From positions 186,001 through 250,000 of the forward strand of contig JAGOBB010000001.1 of NCBI GenBank assembly GCA_017983615.1: a DNA stretch of 64,000 bases, read 5' to 3'. Position numbers and translations under genes: made by a program. Source of the DNA: Azonexus sp. (GTDB lineage Bacteria > Pseudomonadota > Gammaproteobacteria > Burkholderiales > Rhodocyclaceae). Numbering within the stretch: position 1 is the first letter of the stretch; every line of letters starts with the position of its first letter. Of the stretch, positions 36,583 to 47,065 are shown piece by piece. A model generated the notes under the pieces. The model saw only the letters and a program-made list of their open reading frames with translations, made no database searches and was not told the origin of the DNA.

Positions 36583-38649
36583 ATGTCAAAGCCATCGAAC
36601 AGCACCTTAACGGCAAGTGCGGTCTTCTTCACATTTTCGATCGTTTTCAATCCGGCAATTGCCGCACTGGACGACGACCTCAGCCTGGAAGACCTGACCC
36701 GGGCCGAGATATCTTCCGTATCGCGCCGCAGCCAGAGCCTGAGCAACGTTCCGGCTGCCGCTTTCATCATTTCCGCCGACGATATCCGACGGTCCGGCGC
36801 ACTCGCCTTGCCGGATGTGCTGCGCATGGTTCCCGGCATCCAGGTTGCCCGCATCGACAGCGGTCGGTATGCCGTCTCGGCCCGCGGCTTCAACGGTCGT
36901 TTTGCCAACAAGCTGCAGGTACTGATCGACGGCCGCAGCATCTACGATCCCTTCTTTTCAGGAACGATCTGGGAACACGACCCCATTCCCCTCGAAGATA
37001 TCGAGCGGATCGAGGTCATTCGTGGCGCCGGTGCTGCGATGTGGGGCGTCAATGCGGTCAATGGCGTGATCAACATCATCAGCCGCCACTCCCGTACACA
37101 AACCGGGGGCATGCTGGCCAGCACCCTAGGCACCAACGGCCAGGGGCAAGTCTATGCCCGCGCCGGAGCCAGCCTCGATGCCGATACTTCCTGGAAAATC
37201 TCCATTCAGGGCCGCCATGCCGAGCCGTCAAAACAAGCGGCCAATGACGAGCGCAGCGAAGACCGGCTGAACAACAGCGTAGTCGACTTCCGTTTCGACA
37301 AGGCACTGGCCGCCGGCAGCGATCTGAGCATCTGGGCCAATGCCGGGCATTCGTCGCTGGGCGACCTTTACCCGCTGACTCCCAACCTTCTCAATCCGGC
37401 GGTATTACTTCCCATCACTGTCGCCCAGAAGACCAGTACCCAGACCCTGGGCGCCCGCTATCGCTGGCTGACCGACCGGGGTGTCGAATCATCACTGCAG
37501 GCCTCGCTGGGAAATGCCTCGGCGGGACTGGAAAATGCCTTCGAGGAAAGCCACACCCGCTTCGACATCGATTATCAGGGCCGCTTCACCATCGCCGACC
37601 ATGACCTGCTGTGGGGCGCCAGCCACCGGACGGTGTCCGACGAAGTCTGGTCGCGATACGTCGTCGACATCGCCAAGGGAGAATTCACGCAGCACACGAG
37701 CGGCATCTTCCTCCATGACAACTGGACGCTGATTCCGGAACGGCTCCAGCTTGGCTTCGGGGCGCGCTGGGACTATACGAATCTTGGGGGTGGCACTGTC
37801 TCGCCGAACGCCACGCTGATGTGGACGCCGACCCGCACCGATACGCTGTGGGCGAAATACTCGCGGGCACCGCGGATGCCGGCGCGCGCTGAGTACGATG
37901 TCAGCATCTATACCGGCTACCAGCCGCCAAACCTCGCGCTGCCTTTCCCCTTCAACCTGCCGGTTGTATTCCGCGCCCAGCCGGGTAGCAAAAAATTGCA
38001 CCAGGAAACGATGGAGGGGGTGGAACTTGGCTACCGCAGTCAACTGGCCCAGCAATTCGGCATTGACCTTTCGGTCTACCGTTACCGCTACTCGGACATC
38101 GTGTCGAGCACGCTGGGCAGCCAGAGTGTGCTGGTGTACAACCCCTTCGTGATGCTGGCTGTCCAGAATCTCGACCGCTGCAACTGCGGCAACGGCTGGC
38201 TGAACGGGGCCGAGTTGAGTGTGGACAGCATCATTTCCACAGCCTGGCGCCTGCAACTGTCCTACACATGGACACAGGTAGACATGGACGCTTCGTCCAA
38301 CCCGATCGCCAACGCGCAAGGCCGGAATACTGAGCGGGCGACGCCACGCCATGCCGTCTCCCTGCGTTCGCAATGGAACCTGTCGTCGCGTCAACAGTTC
38401 GATGCCTGGATACGCGGTTCCTCGGGGTCCTATCGCACGCTTTCGCCCTACACGACCGAAACGCGCGTGCCGGGCTACATGACGCTTGACCTGCGTTACG
38501 CCCACAAGCTGACCAACGACTTGGAGCTGGCAGTCACTGGCCGTGACCTGGTCGGTCCTCGCCGGGTCGAGTTCGTCACCGACTACGTGCCTGCCACGCC
38601 GGTCGTCATCGCGCCATCCGTGCTGGTCTCGGCACGCTGGAAATTCTGA
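36583..38649 (+). CDS. TonB-dependent receptor of a YfiR/kinase signalling operon
   Basis: A 688-residue outer-membrane receptor with a signal peptide (cleavage near AIAALDD). The first mature residues (LSLEDLTRAEISSVSRRSQ) are typical of the receptor subfamily found beside YfiR proteins, and no clear TonB box is seen. The plug has VLRMVPGIQVARIDSG, VSARGFNGRFANKLQVLIDGRS and RIEVIRGAGAAMWGVNAVNGV. A beta barrel follows to the C-terminal VLVSARWKF. Two bases separate its stop from the YfiR start. Ligand unknown; no transport permease is nearby, so signalling is as likely as uptake. Confidence 0.88.
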   Translation: MSKPSNSTLTASAVFFTFSIVFNPAIAALDDDLSLEDLTRAEISSVSRRSQSLSNVPAAAFIISADDIRRSGALALPDVLRMVPGIQVARIDSGRYAVSARGFNGRFANKLQVLIDGRSIYDPFFSGTIWEHDPIPLEDIERIEVIRGAGAAMWGVNAVNGVINIISRHSRTQTGGMLASTLGTNGQGQVYARAGASLDADTSWKISIQGRHAEPSKQAANDERSEDRLNNSVVDFRFDKALAAGSDLSIWANAGHSSLGDLYPLTPNLLNPAVLLPITVAQKTSTQTLGARYRWLTDRGVESSLQASLGNASAGLENAFEESHTRFDIDYQGRFTIADHDLLWGASHRTVSDEVWSRYVVDIAKGEFTQHTSGIFLHDNWTLIPERLQLGFGARWDYTNLGGGTVSPNATLMWTPTRTDTLWAKYSRAPRMPARAEYDVSIYTGYQPPNLALPFPFNLPVVFRAQPGSKKLHQETMEGVELGYRSQLAQQFGIDLSVYRYRYSDIVSSTLGSQSVLVYNPFVMLAVQNLDRCNCGNGWLNGAELSVDSIISTAWRLQLSYTWTQVDMDASSNPIANAQGRNTERATPRHAVSLRSQWNLSSRQQFDAWIRGSSGSYRTLSPYTTETRVPGYMTLDLRYAHKLTNDLELAVTGRDLVGPRRVEFVTDYVPATPVVIAPSVLVSARWKF

Positions 38650-38651
38650 GC

Positions 38652-39203
38652 ATGTTCAGGGCTTTCGGTCCCGGTTCGACTCGGCGCCTGTGCCGCTGGA
38701 TCACGGCGGCGCTGCTGACAGCTGGTTCGTTCGCTTTCGCCCAGCCGGATTCGGAACCGCAGATCGAAGCCGCCTATCTGGTCAATTTCATGAAATATGT
38801 CGAGTGGCCGGCGACGACTCGCGTGACGACGACGATCTGCCTGTTCGGGCGCGACACGCTGGGCCCGAGTCTGGCCGGCTACGAGAGTCGCTCGGTCGGC
38901 GGCAAGGAGCTGGTCATTCGTCGGGCCAACAGCCCGGACGACATGCAGCATTGCCAGCTGGTATTCATCCCGGATGTCGAGGAAGCACGCATCGGCGCGG
39001 TATTGCGCTGGGTTGCGGGGATGCCGGTACTGGTCGTCAGCGACACCGACGGTTTTGCGCGGATGGGCGGCGGCATCGAGCTGGTGCGTAACGGTGGTCG
39101 GGTACAATTCATCGTCAATAACGATGCGCTGGCCCGAGCCGGCCTCAAACCCGGCTCCCAGATGCTGCGTCTGGCCCAGCGGGTGATCGGAGGAGAACGT
39201 TGA
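38652..39203 (+). CDS. YfiR-family periplasmic protein (DUF4154)
   Basis: A 183-residue protein with a Sec signal peptide (cleavage near FAFA). The YfiR-family motifs are visible: IEAAYLVNFMKYVEWP, ICLFGRDTLG, CQLVFIP, VLVVSDTDGFARMGGGIELVRNGGRVQFIVN and ARAGLKPGSQMLRLAQRV. In Pseudomonas YfiBNR, YfiR represses the diguanylate cyclase YfiN from the periplasm. Here the next gene is a hybrid histidine kinase with an overlapping TTGA start, so YfiR may control kinase activity instead. GGAGG at its end serves the kinase. Confidence 0.92.
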   Translation: MFRAFGPGSTRRLCRWITAALLTAGSFAFAQPDSEPQIEAAYLVNFMKYVEWPATTRVTTTICLFGRDTLGPSLAGYESRSVGGKELVIRRANSPDDMQHCQLVFIPDVEEARIGAVLRWVAGMPVLVVSDTDGFARMGGGIELVRNGGRVQFIVNNDALARAGLKPGSQMLRLAQRVIGGER

Positions 39204-41176
39204 AGTCCGGCCATACCATCCGTCGGAAGATCGCACTGGCCATTGCCGCATCGCTCGGCATCGGTCTGCTGCTCTCCTTTCTGACTTTCTCGGTCCGCGA
39301 GATTGACCAGCGCCGGCAGGCCAAGACCGCCGAGCTGTTCGCCATGGCCGACGTGGTCGCCTTCAATGCTTCGGCCGTCATCGAGTTCAAGGACATCCGC
39401 GGCGCCAAACAACTGCTCAGTTCCTTCGCCGAGCATCAGGACGTGCTGACCGTTCGCCTGCTCGGCGTCGATTCGGATTTCCGCTACGGCTTCGATGCCG
39501 CCAACCGGCAGATGCCTGCCCAGGTCGCGCTGGGCGACCGACCACACCGTGAGCGGGCCGTCTACGCCGATTGGTCGACGGTCACCGTCGCCGTCCCCAT
39601 CCGCTCCGAAGACGGGGTGGTCGGCACCGTTTCGATCACCGCCAGCCTGGCTGCGGTCTGGCGGGCGATCATCTGGAACCTGACGCTTTCGCTGCTCGCG
39701 CTAACCCTTTCCTTCATCGTCGCTTTCGCCATCGGCCGCCAGATGCTGGCGTCGATTCTGGCCGCCCTCGGCTCACTGACCGACACAGCGCAATACGTGG
39801 CCGAATCGAAGGACTATTCACGTCACGCCCGTATTTACTCCGACGACGAGATTGGCCATCTCGGCGAGTCATTCAATTCGATGCTGACGGAAATTGCCGA
39901 GCGCGACCGGCAACTGGCCGACCAGCGCGATCACCTGGAAGATACGGTGCAGGAGCGGACCCAGGCGCTGTCGGTGGCCAAGGAAGCCGCGGAGGCTGCC
40001 AGCCGTGCGAAAAGCACCTTCCTGTCGAACATGAGCCACGAACTGCGCACGCCGATGAATGCCATTATCGGCATGACTTACATGCTCAAGCGCAACAACA
40101 GCGACCCCACCCAGATGGACAAGCTGGTCAAGATCGACGGTGCTGCCAACCACCTGCTGCAGTTGCTCAACGATATCCTTGACCTGTCGAAGATCGATGC
40201 CGAGCGAATGACCCTGGAACGGACGGCCTTCTCACTCCCTGCGCTGGCCAACGATGTGGCGAGCCTGCTGGCACCCCGCGCCGAATCGGCGCATCTGCAT
40301 TTTTTCGTCGATATCGACCCGCAGCTAAAGGATCTCCGAGTGATCGGCGACCCGCTGCGTCTACAACAGGTGCTGCTTAATCTGGCCGGCAATGCCATCA
40401 AGTTTACCGAGCGCGGCGAGGTCCGCGTTGTCGCCCGCGTTGCAGAAGTCGATGGCGAATCCGTCAAGATCGAGCTGTCGGTCTGGGATACTGGCATCGG
40501 CATCGCTCCGGAGGCGATTGGCCGGATTTTCAATCCCTTCGAACAGGCCGACGGCTCAACGACTCGAAAATTCGGCGGCACCGGACTCGGTCTGCCGATC
40601 TGCCAGCGACTCGTGCGACTGATGGGCGGGGAGATCAAGGTGGTATCGACACCGGGCGCAGGCAGCGTCTTTTCCTTCGCCATCCGGCTAAGCCGGGCCG
40701 AGCCACTGGCTGAAGCACAGCCCGACAGCCGGCAGTCGGGTGCCGAAGCAGAGTATGCCCTGCGCGCCGAATTTTCGGATATTCGAGTCCTGGTCGCCGA
40801 GGACGACTGGGTCAACCAGGAGGTTTCTCTCGAATTGCTACGCGAGACGCTGGGACTGGCGGTCGACGTCGCCCCGGACGGCGCCGAGGCTCTGGAAATG
40901 GCGCTGCGGCATCGCTACGACCTGATCCTGATGGACATGCAGATGCCCGTCCTCGACGGCATCGGCGCCACCCAGGCCATCCGCGAGCTGGACGGCTACG
41001 CCGATGTGCCGATCATCGCCATGACCGCCAACGCCTTTGCCGAGGACCGGGCCCTCTGCCTGGATGCCGGCATGAACGATTTCATCGCCAAGCCGGTCGA
41101 TCCGGACAAGCTGTTCGTAATCATGCTGCAATGGTTACGCCAGCACCGAGGCTGCCCGGTCAGCTCGAACAGCTGA
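39200..41176 (+). CDS. Hybrid sensor histidine kinase (CHASE-type sensor, HAMP, HisKA, HATPase, REC)
   Basis: A 658-residue inner-membrane kinase. Helix 1 (10-30) and helix 2 (about 155-175) flank a periplasmic domain that looks like the CHASE8 sensor of YfiN-type proteins ([18 protein letters not shown]). HAMP, a coiled coil, HisKA with His280 ([10 protein letters not shown]), the ATPase boxes ([30 protein letters not shown]) and a receiver with Asp579 ([13 protein letters not shown]) follow. TTG start with GGAGG upstream overlaps the YfiR stop. Its 3' end overlaps selO by 17 bp. No separate response regulator is adjacent, so output partners lie elsewhere. Confidence 0.9.
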   Translation: MKSGHTIRRKIALAIAASLGIGLLLSFLTFSVREIDQRRQAKTAELFAMADVVAFNASAVIEFKDIRGAKQLLSSFAEHQDVLTVRLLGVDSDFRYGFDAANRQMPAQVALGDRPHRERAVYADWSTVTVAVPIRSEDGVVGTVSITASLAAVWRAIIWNLTLSLLALTLSFIVAFAIGRQMLASILAALGSLTDTAQYVAESKDYSRHARIYSDDEIGHLGESFNSMLTEIAERDRQLADQRDHLEDTVQERTQALSVAKEAAEAASRAKSTFLSNMSHELRTPMNAIIGMTYMLKRNNSDPTQMDKLVKIDGAANHLLQLLNDILDLSKIDAERMTLERTAFSLPALANDVASLLAPRAESAHLHFFVDIDPQLKDLRVIGDPLRLQQVLLNLAGNAIKFTERGEVRVVARVAEVDGESVKIELSVWDTGIGIAPEAIGRIFNPFEQADGSTTRKFGGTGLGLPICQRLVRLMGGEIKVVSTPGAGSVFSFAIRLSRAEPLAEAQPDSRQSGAEAEYALRAEFSDIRVLVAEDDWVNQEVSLELLRETLGLAVDVAPDGAEALEMALRHRYDLILMDMQMPVLDGIGATQAIRELDGYADVPIIAMTANAFAEDRALCLDAGMNDFIAKPVDPDKLFVIMLQWLRQHRGCPVSSNS

Positions 41177-42659
41177 CCTCCAGGCTGCTCGCCCAGTCGG
41201 GCGGCAGGGCGGCGTAAGCCTCGAATTCCGGCTGTTCGTCGTAGGGCCGACGCAGGCAGGTCAGCAGACGCTGCACTTCCGAGAAATCCTTGTCCTTTGC
41301 CTGGCGGATGGCCGCTTCGGCCAGCCAGTTGCGCAGCACGTATTTGGGGTTGGCCGCCCGCATCGCGGCCTGCCGCTCGCTGTCTTCCCACGGCGTCCGG
41401 GCCAGTCGGGCGCGCCAGCCGTCGAGCCACTGGTCGCAGGCAGAACGGTCGATGAACAGGTCACGGAACGCGTTTTCCGGTTTTGGCCTTTTTTCCGGGC
41501 TGACCGTAGCATTCAGGCCGGACAGCGTCCGGAAGAAGGTCGTGAAGTCCGGCCGGTGCTGCTGCAGGAAGCCGAAGGTCTCGCCGATGAAATCGACGTC
41601 TTCCGACAGCCCGTCGCGCAGGCCGAGTTTGGCGCGGAACAGGCGCTCGAAGGTCGCTTCAAAAGCTTCCCCATAGGTTTCATCGACCGCCGCTCGGGCC
41701 ACCATCGGGTCCTTCAGCAAGGGCTGGAATGCATCGGCCAGACAATAGAGGTTCCACTGCGCGATGGCCGGCTGGTTGCGGTAGGTGTAGCGGCCGCGGG
41801 TATCGGAGTGGTTGCAGATATGGCCGGCATCGAAGGCCTCCATGAAGCCAAACGGCCCATAGTCGAGCGTCAGGCCGAGGATTGACATGTTGTCGGTGTT
41901 CATCACGCCGTGCATGAAGCCGACCGCCATCCAGTGCGCGATCATTTCGCCGGTCCGCCGCGACACGTCGCGCAGCAGGGCGTCGTAGGGATTAGCGGCG
42001 GCACGGCATTCGGGGCGGAAGGTGTCGATCACGTAATCGGCCAGTTGCTTCAGCTCGGCATCCTTGTCGCGCGACGCCCAGTGCTCGAAGGAACCGAAAC
42101 GGACGAAGCCCGGTGCCACCCGCGTGACCACGGCGGCGGTCTCGATTTCCTCGCGACGCACCGGATGGTCGGCGCCGATCACACACAACGCCCGCGTTGT
42201 CGGCACGCCGAGGCCGGCCATCGCCTCGGAACACAGAAATTCGCGGATCGACGAACGGAGCACGGCACGGCCGTCGGCACCGCGCGAATACGGCGTGCGT
42301 CCCGCCCCCTTGAGCTGGATTTCCCAGTGGCCCAGTTCGTTGCGCAGACCGCCAAGCAGATGCGCCCGACCGTCGCCTAACTGTCCAGCCCAGACACCGA
42401 ACTGGTGGCCGGAATAAACGGCGGCCAGCGGCGCGCTACCGGGCAGCAGGCTGTTACCGGCGAATATTTCAGCGAACTGCGGGCTGGCCAGCAGTTCGGG
42501 CGGCAGGCCGAGCAGGGCCGCGACCTCGTCGCTAACACCGACCACGTAGGGATCGGGCAAGGGCAGCGGATCGAGCCGGGTATAGAAAGCAGCCGGCAGG
42601 GCGGCAAAGCTGTTGTCAAAGACGGGAAGTTCAGGCGGCAGGGAGTCGGGGGCGTTCAT
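41160..42659 (-). CDS. selO: SelO protein adenylyltransferase (pseudokinase)
   Basis: A 499-residue SelO/YdiU protein, which transfers AMP to proteins under redox control. Visible: [32 protein letters not shown]-like [35 protein letters not shown], and [21 protein letters not shown]. The C-terminus ends CSS, where many homologues have selenocysteine or Cys. A copy of the dispersed repeat (41479-41513) encodes an extra [14 protein letters not shown] loop before the conserved RDLFIDR. The tail overlaps the converging kinase gene. Confidence 0.94.
   Translation of the reverse strand: MNAPDSLPPELPVFDNSFAALPAAFYTRLDPLPLPDPYVVGVSDEVAALLGLPPELLASPQFAEIFAGNSLLPGSAPLAAVYSGHQFGVWAGQLGDGRAHLLGGLRNELGHWEIQLKGAGRTPYSRGADGRAVLRSSIREFLCSEAMAGLGVPTTRALCVIGADHPVRREEIETAAVVTRVAPGFVRFGSFEHWASRDKDAELKQLADYVIDTFRPECRAAANPYDALLRDVSRRTGEMIAHWMAVGFMHGVMNTDNMSILGLTLDYGPFGFMEAFDAGHICNHSDTRGRYTYRNQPAIAQWNLYCLADAFQPLLKDPMVARAAVDETYGEAFEATFERLFRAKLGLRDGLSEDVDFIGETFGFLQQHRPDFTTFFRTLSGLNATVSPEKRPKPENAFRDLFIDRSACDQWLDGWRARLARTPWEDSERQAAMRAANPKYVLRNWLAEAAIRQAKDKDFSEVQRLLTCLRRPYDEQPEFEAYAALPPDWASSLEVSCSS
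41479..41513 (-). repeat. Dispersed core repeat, copy 6 (inside selO)
   Basis: Exact core (41502-41513 as GACCGTAGCATT) with full tail GGTTTTGGCC, T tract, GGGCT. Encodes [12 protein letters not shown] in SelO, an insert-like loop. The frame is intact. Confidence 0.9.
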
Positions 42660-42790
42660 GTTGTCGGTTTTGCGGCAAGGAATCGGCGTTGTCCGGTCAC
42701 GCAGCAAGCGGCGTGCCGGCACAGCCAACGTCAGAGCGCGAAAGCGGGCAATGGTTCGCGGCAAAGCGCGCAATCCTCTAAACTTGCGGG

Positions 42791-43009
42791 ATGCGCCGCT
42801 TTCCGCTCTCCTTTATTGTCCTCACCGCCCTCGGCGGCCTCTGCGCCATCCCGGGCGCCTTTAGCCTGGCCGGCTTCGGCGGCCTGCTGCATCCGGTGCT
42901 GGAAGACCCGATGGCCGGGCTGGCCTTCGTCGTTTCCTCCGTCGCCCTGATCGGCTCCGGCGCCTTCCCGCTGGTTATCGAGAAGCTGAAGGAAAATGAG
43001 GAAGCCTAG
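42791..43009 (+). CDS. Small membrane protein of 72 residues
   Basis: Two hydrophobic segments (about 5-30 and 42-62) with a short charged tail (KLKENEEA). No family recognised. It diverges from selO (131 bp apart) and overlaps the end of the YeeE gene by 4 bp, tail to tail. Codon use matches neighbours. Probably an inner-membrane protein of unknown function. Confidence 0.6.
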   Translation: MRRFPLSFIVLTALGGLCAIPGAFSLAGFGGLLHPVLEDPMAGLAFVVSSVALIGSGAFPLVIEKLKENEEA

Positions 43010-44109
43010 GCTTCCCGCATCAGCCGCCAGTACTGGAACTTGAGCATGGCCGCCGCCCCGGCCACGATAGCCAGGAATGTGACGATGGAACCCAGTGCCA
43101 GCGTCGAAAATCCGGTAATGCCCTGACCGATCGTGCAGCCCATGGCGACGACGCCGCCGAAGCCCATCAGCGCCGCGCCGATCAAATGGCTGGCGGTGTC
43201 CTCGACGCTGGCGAAACCTTCCCAACGGAAACCGCCGGTCACTACCGACCAGGCGAAGGAGCCGGCAATCACGCCGAGCGCGGTGGCGATGCCGAAGGTC
43301 ATCGTCCGGCTGGTATCCGACCACAGCATCAGCAATTCCAGCGTGTAAGCCTGCGGCGCGACGAAGCTCAGCGACTCCATGCGGCCACTGTTGGTGGCCA
43401 GGAAGGCCTCTTCCAACGTCTCCGGATGCTCGGCGATATAGCCGAGGTGACCGCTCACATACCAGGCGGCGACCACGGCCAGACCGGTACCCAGTCCACC
43501 GAGCAGGTTGTCCAGGGTCCAGAAATCGCGTTTGGCCAATGATGCTACGGTCAGCCCTCCACCGATGGCAAAAACCGAGAGCAGCAGGGCCGTTCTCGGG
43601 TCCATGCCGGCGGCCGCCAGCAGGGCCGGCAAATCCTGTCCGCCGGGCAGGGTGAGGGCCGCTTTTTCCAGCACGTTGACGCGGAACACACCCAGCACGC
43701 CGCGCATGGTCATGTAGGCGACCAGACCGAGGGTCAGGAAGACGACCACCGATTTCAGATTGCCGCTGCCAATGCGGATCAGCGTCTTTGAGCCGCAGCC
43801 GGAGGCGAGCACCATGCCGACGCCGAACGCTGCCCCGCCGAGGACATACGACAGCCAGGTGAAGTTCGGCGTCCGGTAGATCGATTTGCCGAGGTCGATC
43901 TGCCCCGTCGCATGCAGCGCACCGGCGCCGAGGATGGCGACCCCGATGGCCAGCAGCCACATGCGCATGCGGCTCCACTCGCCCATGTTGACGATATCCG
44001 AGACGGCACCCATGGTGCAGAAATGGGTTTTCTGACCGATGGCACCGAAGACGAAGGCGACAGCAAAGGCTAGCCAGAGGACGGTGGTGGGCGAGGAGGC
44101 AGCTTCCAT
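43006..44109 (-). CDS. YeeE/YedE-family sulfur-compound transporter
   Basis: A 367-residue polytopic protein with the family's conserved cysteines in GQKTHFCTMG, ASGCGSKTLIRIG and AMGCTIGQGITG. YeeE/TsuA homologues import thiosulfate; other members are linked to selenium. Two bases separate it from queC upstream, so it is co-transcribed. An 11-of-12 copy of the dispersed core (43541-43552) encodes LTVASL in a loop. Confidence 0.88.
   Translation of the reverse strand: MEAASSPTTVLWLAFAVAFVFGAIGQKTHFCTMGAVSDIVNMGEWSRMRMWLLAIGVAILGAGALHATGQIDLGKSIYRTPNFTWLSYVLGGAAFGVGMVLASGCGSKTLIRIGSGNLKSVVVFLTLGLVAYMTMRGVLGVFRVNVLEKAALTLPGGQDLPALLAAAGMDPRTALLLSVFAIGGGLTVASLAKRDFWTLDNLLGGLGTGLAVVAAWYVSGHLGYIAEHPETLEEAFLATNSGRMESLSFVAPQAYTLELLMLWSDTSRTMTFGIATALGVIAGSFAWSVVTGGFRWEGFASVEDTASHLIGAALMGFGGVVAMGCTIGQGITGFSTLALGSIVTFLAIVAGAAAMLKFQYWRLMREA
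43541..43576 (+). repeat. Dispersed core repeat, copy 7 (one core mismatch, inside the yeeE gene)
   Basis: GATGCTACGGTC differs from the core only at its first base. The tail AGCCC...GGC, AAAAACC is recognisable. Encodes LTVAS on the opposite strand. Confidence 0.75.
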
Positions 44110-44111
44110 GG

Positions 44112-44786
44112 TCAGGCGCGGTAAATGGTGGGATCGGTGAGACCGGCGGCGGCAAAGCCCTCGGCCCGCAGGCGACATGAGTCACAGACGCCACAAGCTT
44201 GGCCGAGTTCATCGGCCTGGTAGCAGGAAACGGTCAGGCTGTAGTCGACACCCAGCGCCACACCGGTTCGAATGATCTCTGCCTTCGACAGGTCGATCAG
44301 CGGCGCGTGGATGGATAGCTTGTGGCCCTCGACGCCGGCCTTGGTGGCCAGGTTGGCCATGGTTTCGAAGGCGGCGATGTATTCCGGCCGGCAATCCGGG
44401 TAGCCGGAATAGTCGACGGCATTGACCCCGACGAAAATGTCGCGGCTACCGAGCACCTCGGCCCAAGCCAGGGCCAGCGACAGCATGATGGTGTTGCGGG
44501 CCGGTACGTAGGTAACCGGAATGCCCGGCTGGACCCCCGCGGTCGGCACGGCGATGGCCGTGTCGGTCAGCGCCGAACCGCCGAACTGGGCCAGCCCGAA
44601 ATCGAGCACACGATGCTTGGCAGCCCCGAGCGCCTTGACCACCCGGTCGGCCGCGGCCAGCTCGGCGCAGTGGCGCTGGCCGTAATTGAAGGACAGGCAA
44701 TAGCATTCGAAACCCTGGCTGCGGGCAATGGCCAGACAAGTGGCGGAATCGAGTCCACCGGAAAGGAGAACGACGGCTTTCTTCAT
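44112..44786 (-). CDS. queC: 7-cyano-7-deazaguanine synthase QueC
   Basis: A 224-residue enzyme of queuosine (preQ0) synthesis. ATP-pyrophosphatase loop [11 protein letters not shown] at residue 10, [16 protein letters not shown] in the middle and the zinc-binding cysteines C..C..C near the C-terminus ([21 protein letters not shown]). It turns carboxydeazaguanine into preQ0 with ammonia and ATP. The ATG at 44786 is used; a second ATG one codon upstream is equally possible. queE of the same pathway is 3 kb upstream on the same strand. Confidence 0.95.
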   Translation of the reverse strand: MKKAVVLLSGGLDSATCLAIARSQGFECYCLSFNYGQRHCAELAAADRVVKALGAAKHRVLDFGLAQFGGSALTDTAIAVPTAGVQPGIPVTYVPARNTIMLSLALAWAEVLGSRDIFVGVNAVDYSGYPDCRPEYIAAFETMANLATKAGVEGHKLSIHAPLIDLSKAEIIRTGVALGVDYSLTVSCYQADELGQACGVCDSCRLRAEGFAAAGLTDPTIYRA

Positions 44787-44875
44787 CATGGGGCGCGAAT
44801 ATACCCGAAATCCCCCTGAAATCAGGGGCTATCTGCCTGTTATCAAGCGAAAAATCCGGTTATTGGCAAATGGCG

Positions 44876-47065
44876 CTAGGCGCCGGGTAACAGCACCTCG
44901 CCTTGGGCAATCGCCGCTTCCAGCGTCGCAAAGGGCATTGGCCGGCCGAACAGATAGCCCTGGAACAAACAACAACCATGCTCGACCAGATAGGCATGCT
45001 GCTCATCGAGTTCGACGCCTTCGGCGACGACGTTCAGGCGCAAGGTTTCGCCCATGGCCAGAATGGCCCGAACGATCGCCGCATCGTCCGGATTGCTGGT
45101 GATTTCGCTGATGAACGAGCGGTCGATCTTGAGCTGTTCGAACGGATAGCGCTTCAGGTAGGCAAGCGACGCATAGCCAGTGCCGAAGTCATCGAGCGAG
45201 AAGCGGACGCCCAGCAACTGCAGTCGCCGCATCTTGGCGACAACGTCATCGACGCCGTCGAGTAGCAGACTCTCGGTCAACTCCAGCTTCAGGCGATGCG
45301 GATCGGTTCCGTGCCGTTCCAGTGCCGCGCCAACCCGCTCGACGAAATCCGGCTGGCGGAACTGCCGCGCACTGATATTGACAGCCAGTGACAGGCTGCT
45401 GGTCGCCGGATTTTCAGCCCAGCGGCTCAACTGGGCGCAGGCCTGGTCAAGCACCCACAGGCCGATCGGGATGATCAGCCCGGTTTCCTCAGCGAGGGGA
45501 ATGAAATCGCCCGGCGCGACCATCGCCAATCCCGGCGGCTGCCAGCGCAGCAGGGCCTCGGCGCCGATAAGGCGACGCCCGGCGTCGACCTGGGGTTGGG
45601 CGTAGAGAAGGAACTCTCCTTGCGCCAGCGCCCGGCGCAGACCGGACTCCAGCGCTGCCCGCTCGTCGAGCGCCGTTTGCATCGCATTGTCGAAAAAGCG
45701 GATGGTATTTCGCCCGGCATCCTTGGCTTTGTAGAGGGCGATATCTGCCTGCTTGAGCAAGACGTCAGTTGTTTTGTCGTTGCCCTGGAAAAGGCTGATC
45801 CCGATGCTGGCACTACGGACGTACTCGGTATCACCGTTCAGTAGATAAGGGCGCCCGAGCTCGGCGCGAATCTTCTCGGCGACGGTTTCGGCCTGGACGC
45901 CTGCGTTTTCCGCCTCCGCCCCCAGTTCTTCGAGCATCACGACAAACTCGTCCCCCCCCTGACGGGCCGCCGTATCGCCTTCGCGGATGCAATCGACGAG
46001 GCGTTTTGCCACTTCAACCAACAACTGGTCGCCGACGTCGTGACCGAGGGTGTCGTTGAGGGTTTTGAAATGATCGATGTCGATAATCAGCAAGGCACCG
46101 TATTGCCCGCTCCGCTTGCCGGCGGCGCAGGCCTTGTTGAGCCGGTTAAGCAGCAGGCGACGGTTGGGCAGGGCGGTCAACGGATCGTAGAACGCCAGAT
46201 GGTGAATTTCCGATTCGGCAAGCTTCAGGTTTGAAATATCGGAAAACGTGCTCACATAGTGCGTTATCTGCCCGCGTTCGTCGCGAACGGCGCTGATCGT
46301 CAGCCATTCCGGGAAGATCTCGCCGGTTTTCCGGCGATTCCAGATTTCACCCTGCCAGTGGCCAGCATCGTTCAGCGACTGCCACATGGCTTCGTAGAAC
46401 GCCTTGTCCTGGCGGCCGGATTTGAGCAGCTTCGGGGTCTGACCGATCGCCTCTTCGGCCGCAAACCCCGTCAGCCTAGTAAATGCCGGGTTGACTCGAA
46501 GAATTTGCTGCCGGGCATCGGTCACCATGATCGCTGCCTGGGAGGCGAAGGCAATGGCGGCAATCCGCAACTCCTCCTCCATCGCCCGGCGCCGGGAAAT
46601 ATCCGCGGCAATGCCGAGATAGCCGCAGACCATCCCATGCTCATCGTGCAAGGCGCTGACCGACAGACTGACCGGAAGTTGTTTGCCGTCCTTGCGCACG
46701 TAGGTCCATTCGCCATCCTCGTGGGGGCGAACCGACAAGCCGGCCACGAATGTCTCGAATCCAGGGGAGATGTCACGCCGCAACTCTTCCGACAACAGCC
46801 GGGCCCGCCGCTCGACTTCCTCGGGCAGATGGAACAGCATCGGCGTCGCCTTGAAAACCACATCATCCCACGCATAGCCGAGCATTCGCTGGGCCATCTG
46901 GTTGAAGTAGAAGATGACACCGGTAACGTCCGTCAGGATGATGGCCCGACCGGCGTTTTCGAAAATGGCGTGTTGAATGGCGCAAAGTTCCGGCGGGCGA
47001 ATACCGACACCGTGTGACAAATCGCCCGGGCAGCCCGACAAACCGTCGAGTTGGTCTGACGTCAT
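44876..47065 (-). CDS. PAS-PAS-GGDEF-EAL c-di-GMP enzyme
   Basis: A 729-residue soluble protein. Two PAS domains (about 30-150 and 155-275), a GGDEF domain with intact GGDEF at 370-374, and an EAL domain with EALLRW at 503-508 and DDFGTGYASLAYLKRYP. Both activities could work; which dominates is unknown. The ATG at 47065 overlaps the stop of a 25-residue leader ORF as ATGA, which favours this start over an in-frame ATG at 47077. A PilZ gene lies 0.2 kb upstream, so enzyme and receptor may share a transcript. Confidence 0.92.
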   Translation of the reverse strand: MTSDQLDGLSGCPGDLSHGVGIRPPELCAIQHAIFENAGRAIILTDVTGVIFYFNQMAQRMLGYAWDDVVFKATPMLFHLPEEVERRARLLSEELRRDISPGFETFVAGLSVRPHEDGEWTYVRKDGKQLPVSLSVSALHDEHGMVCGYLGIAADISRRRAMEEELRIAAIAFASQAAIMVTDARQQILRVNPAFTRLTGFAAEEAIGQTPKLLKSGRQDKAFYEAMWQSLNDAGHWQGEIWNRRKTGEIFPEWLTISAVRDERGQITHYVSTFSDISNLKLAESEIHHLAFYDPLTALPNRRLLLNRLNKACAAGKRSGQYGALLIIDIDHFKTLNDTLGHDVGDQLLVEVAKRLVDCIREGDTAARQGGDEFVVMLEELGAEAENAGVQAETVAEKIRAELGRPYLLNGDTEYVRSASIGISLFQGNDKTTDVLLKQADIALYKAKDAGRNTIRFFDNAMQTALDERAALESGLRRALAQGEFLLYAQPQVDAGRRLIGAEALLRWQPPGLAMVAPGDFIPLAEETGLIIPIGLWVLDQACAQLSRWAENPATSSLSLAVNISARQFRQPDFVERVGAALERHGTDPHRLKLELTESLLLDGVDDVVAKMRRLQLLGVRFSLDDFGTGYASLAYLKRYPFEQLKIDRSFISEITSNPDDAAIVRAILAMGETLRLNVVAEGVELDEQHAYLVEHGCCLFQGYLFGRPMPFATLEAAIAQGEVLLPGA

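Noticed and set aside
44813-44828. CCCCTGA-AA-TCAGGGG hairpin between the GGDEF-EAL gene and queC
   Set aside because: Perfect 7-bp stem but a 2-nt loop and no T run; too weak to call a terminator.
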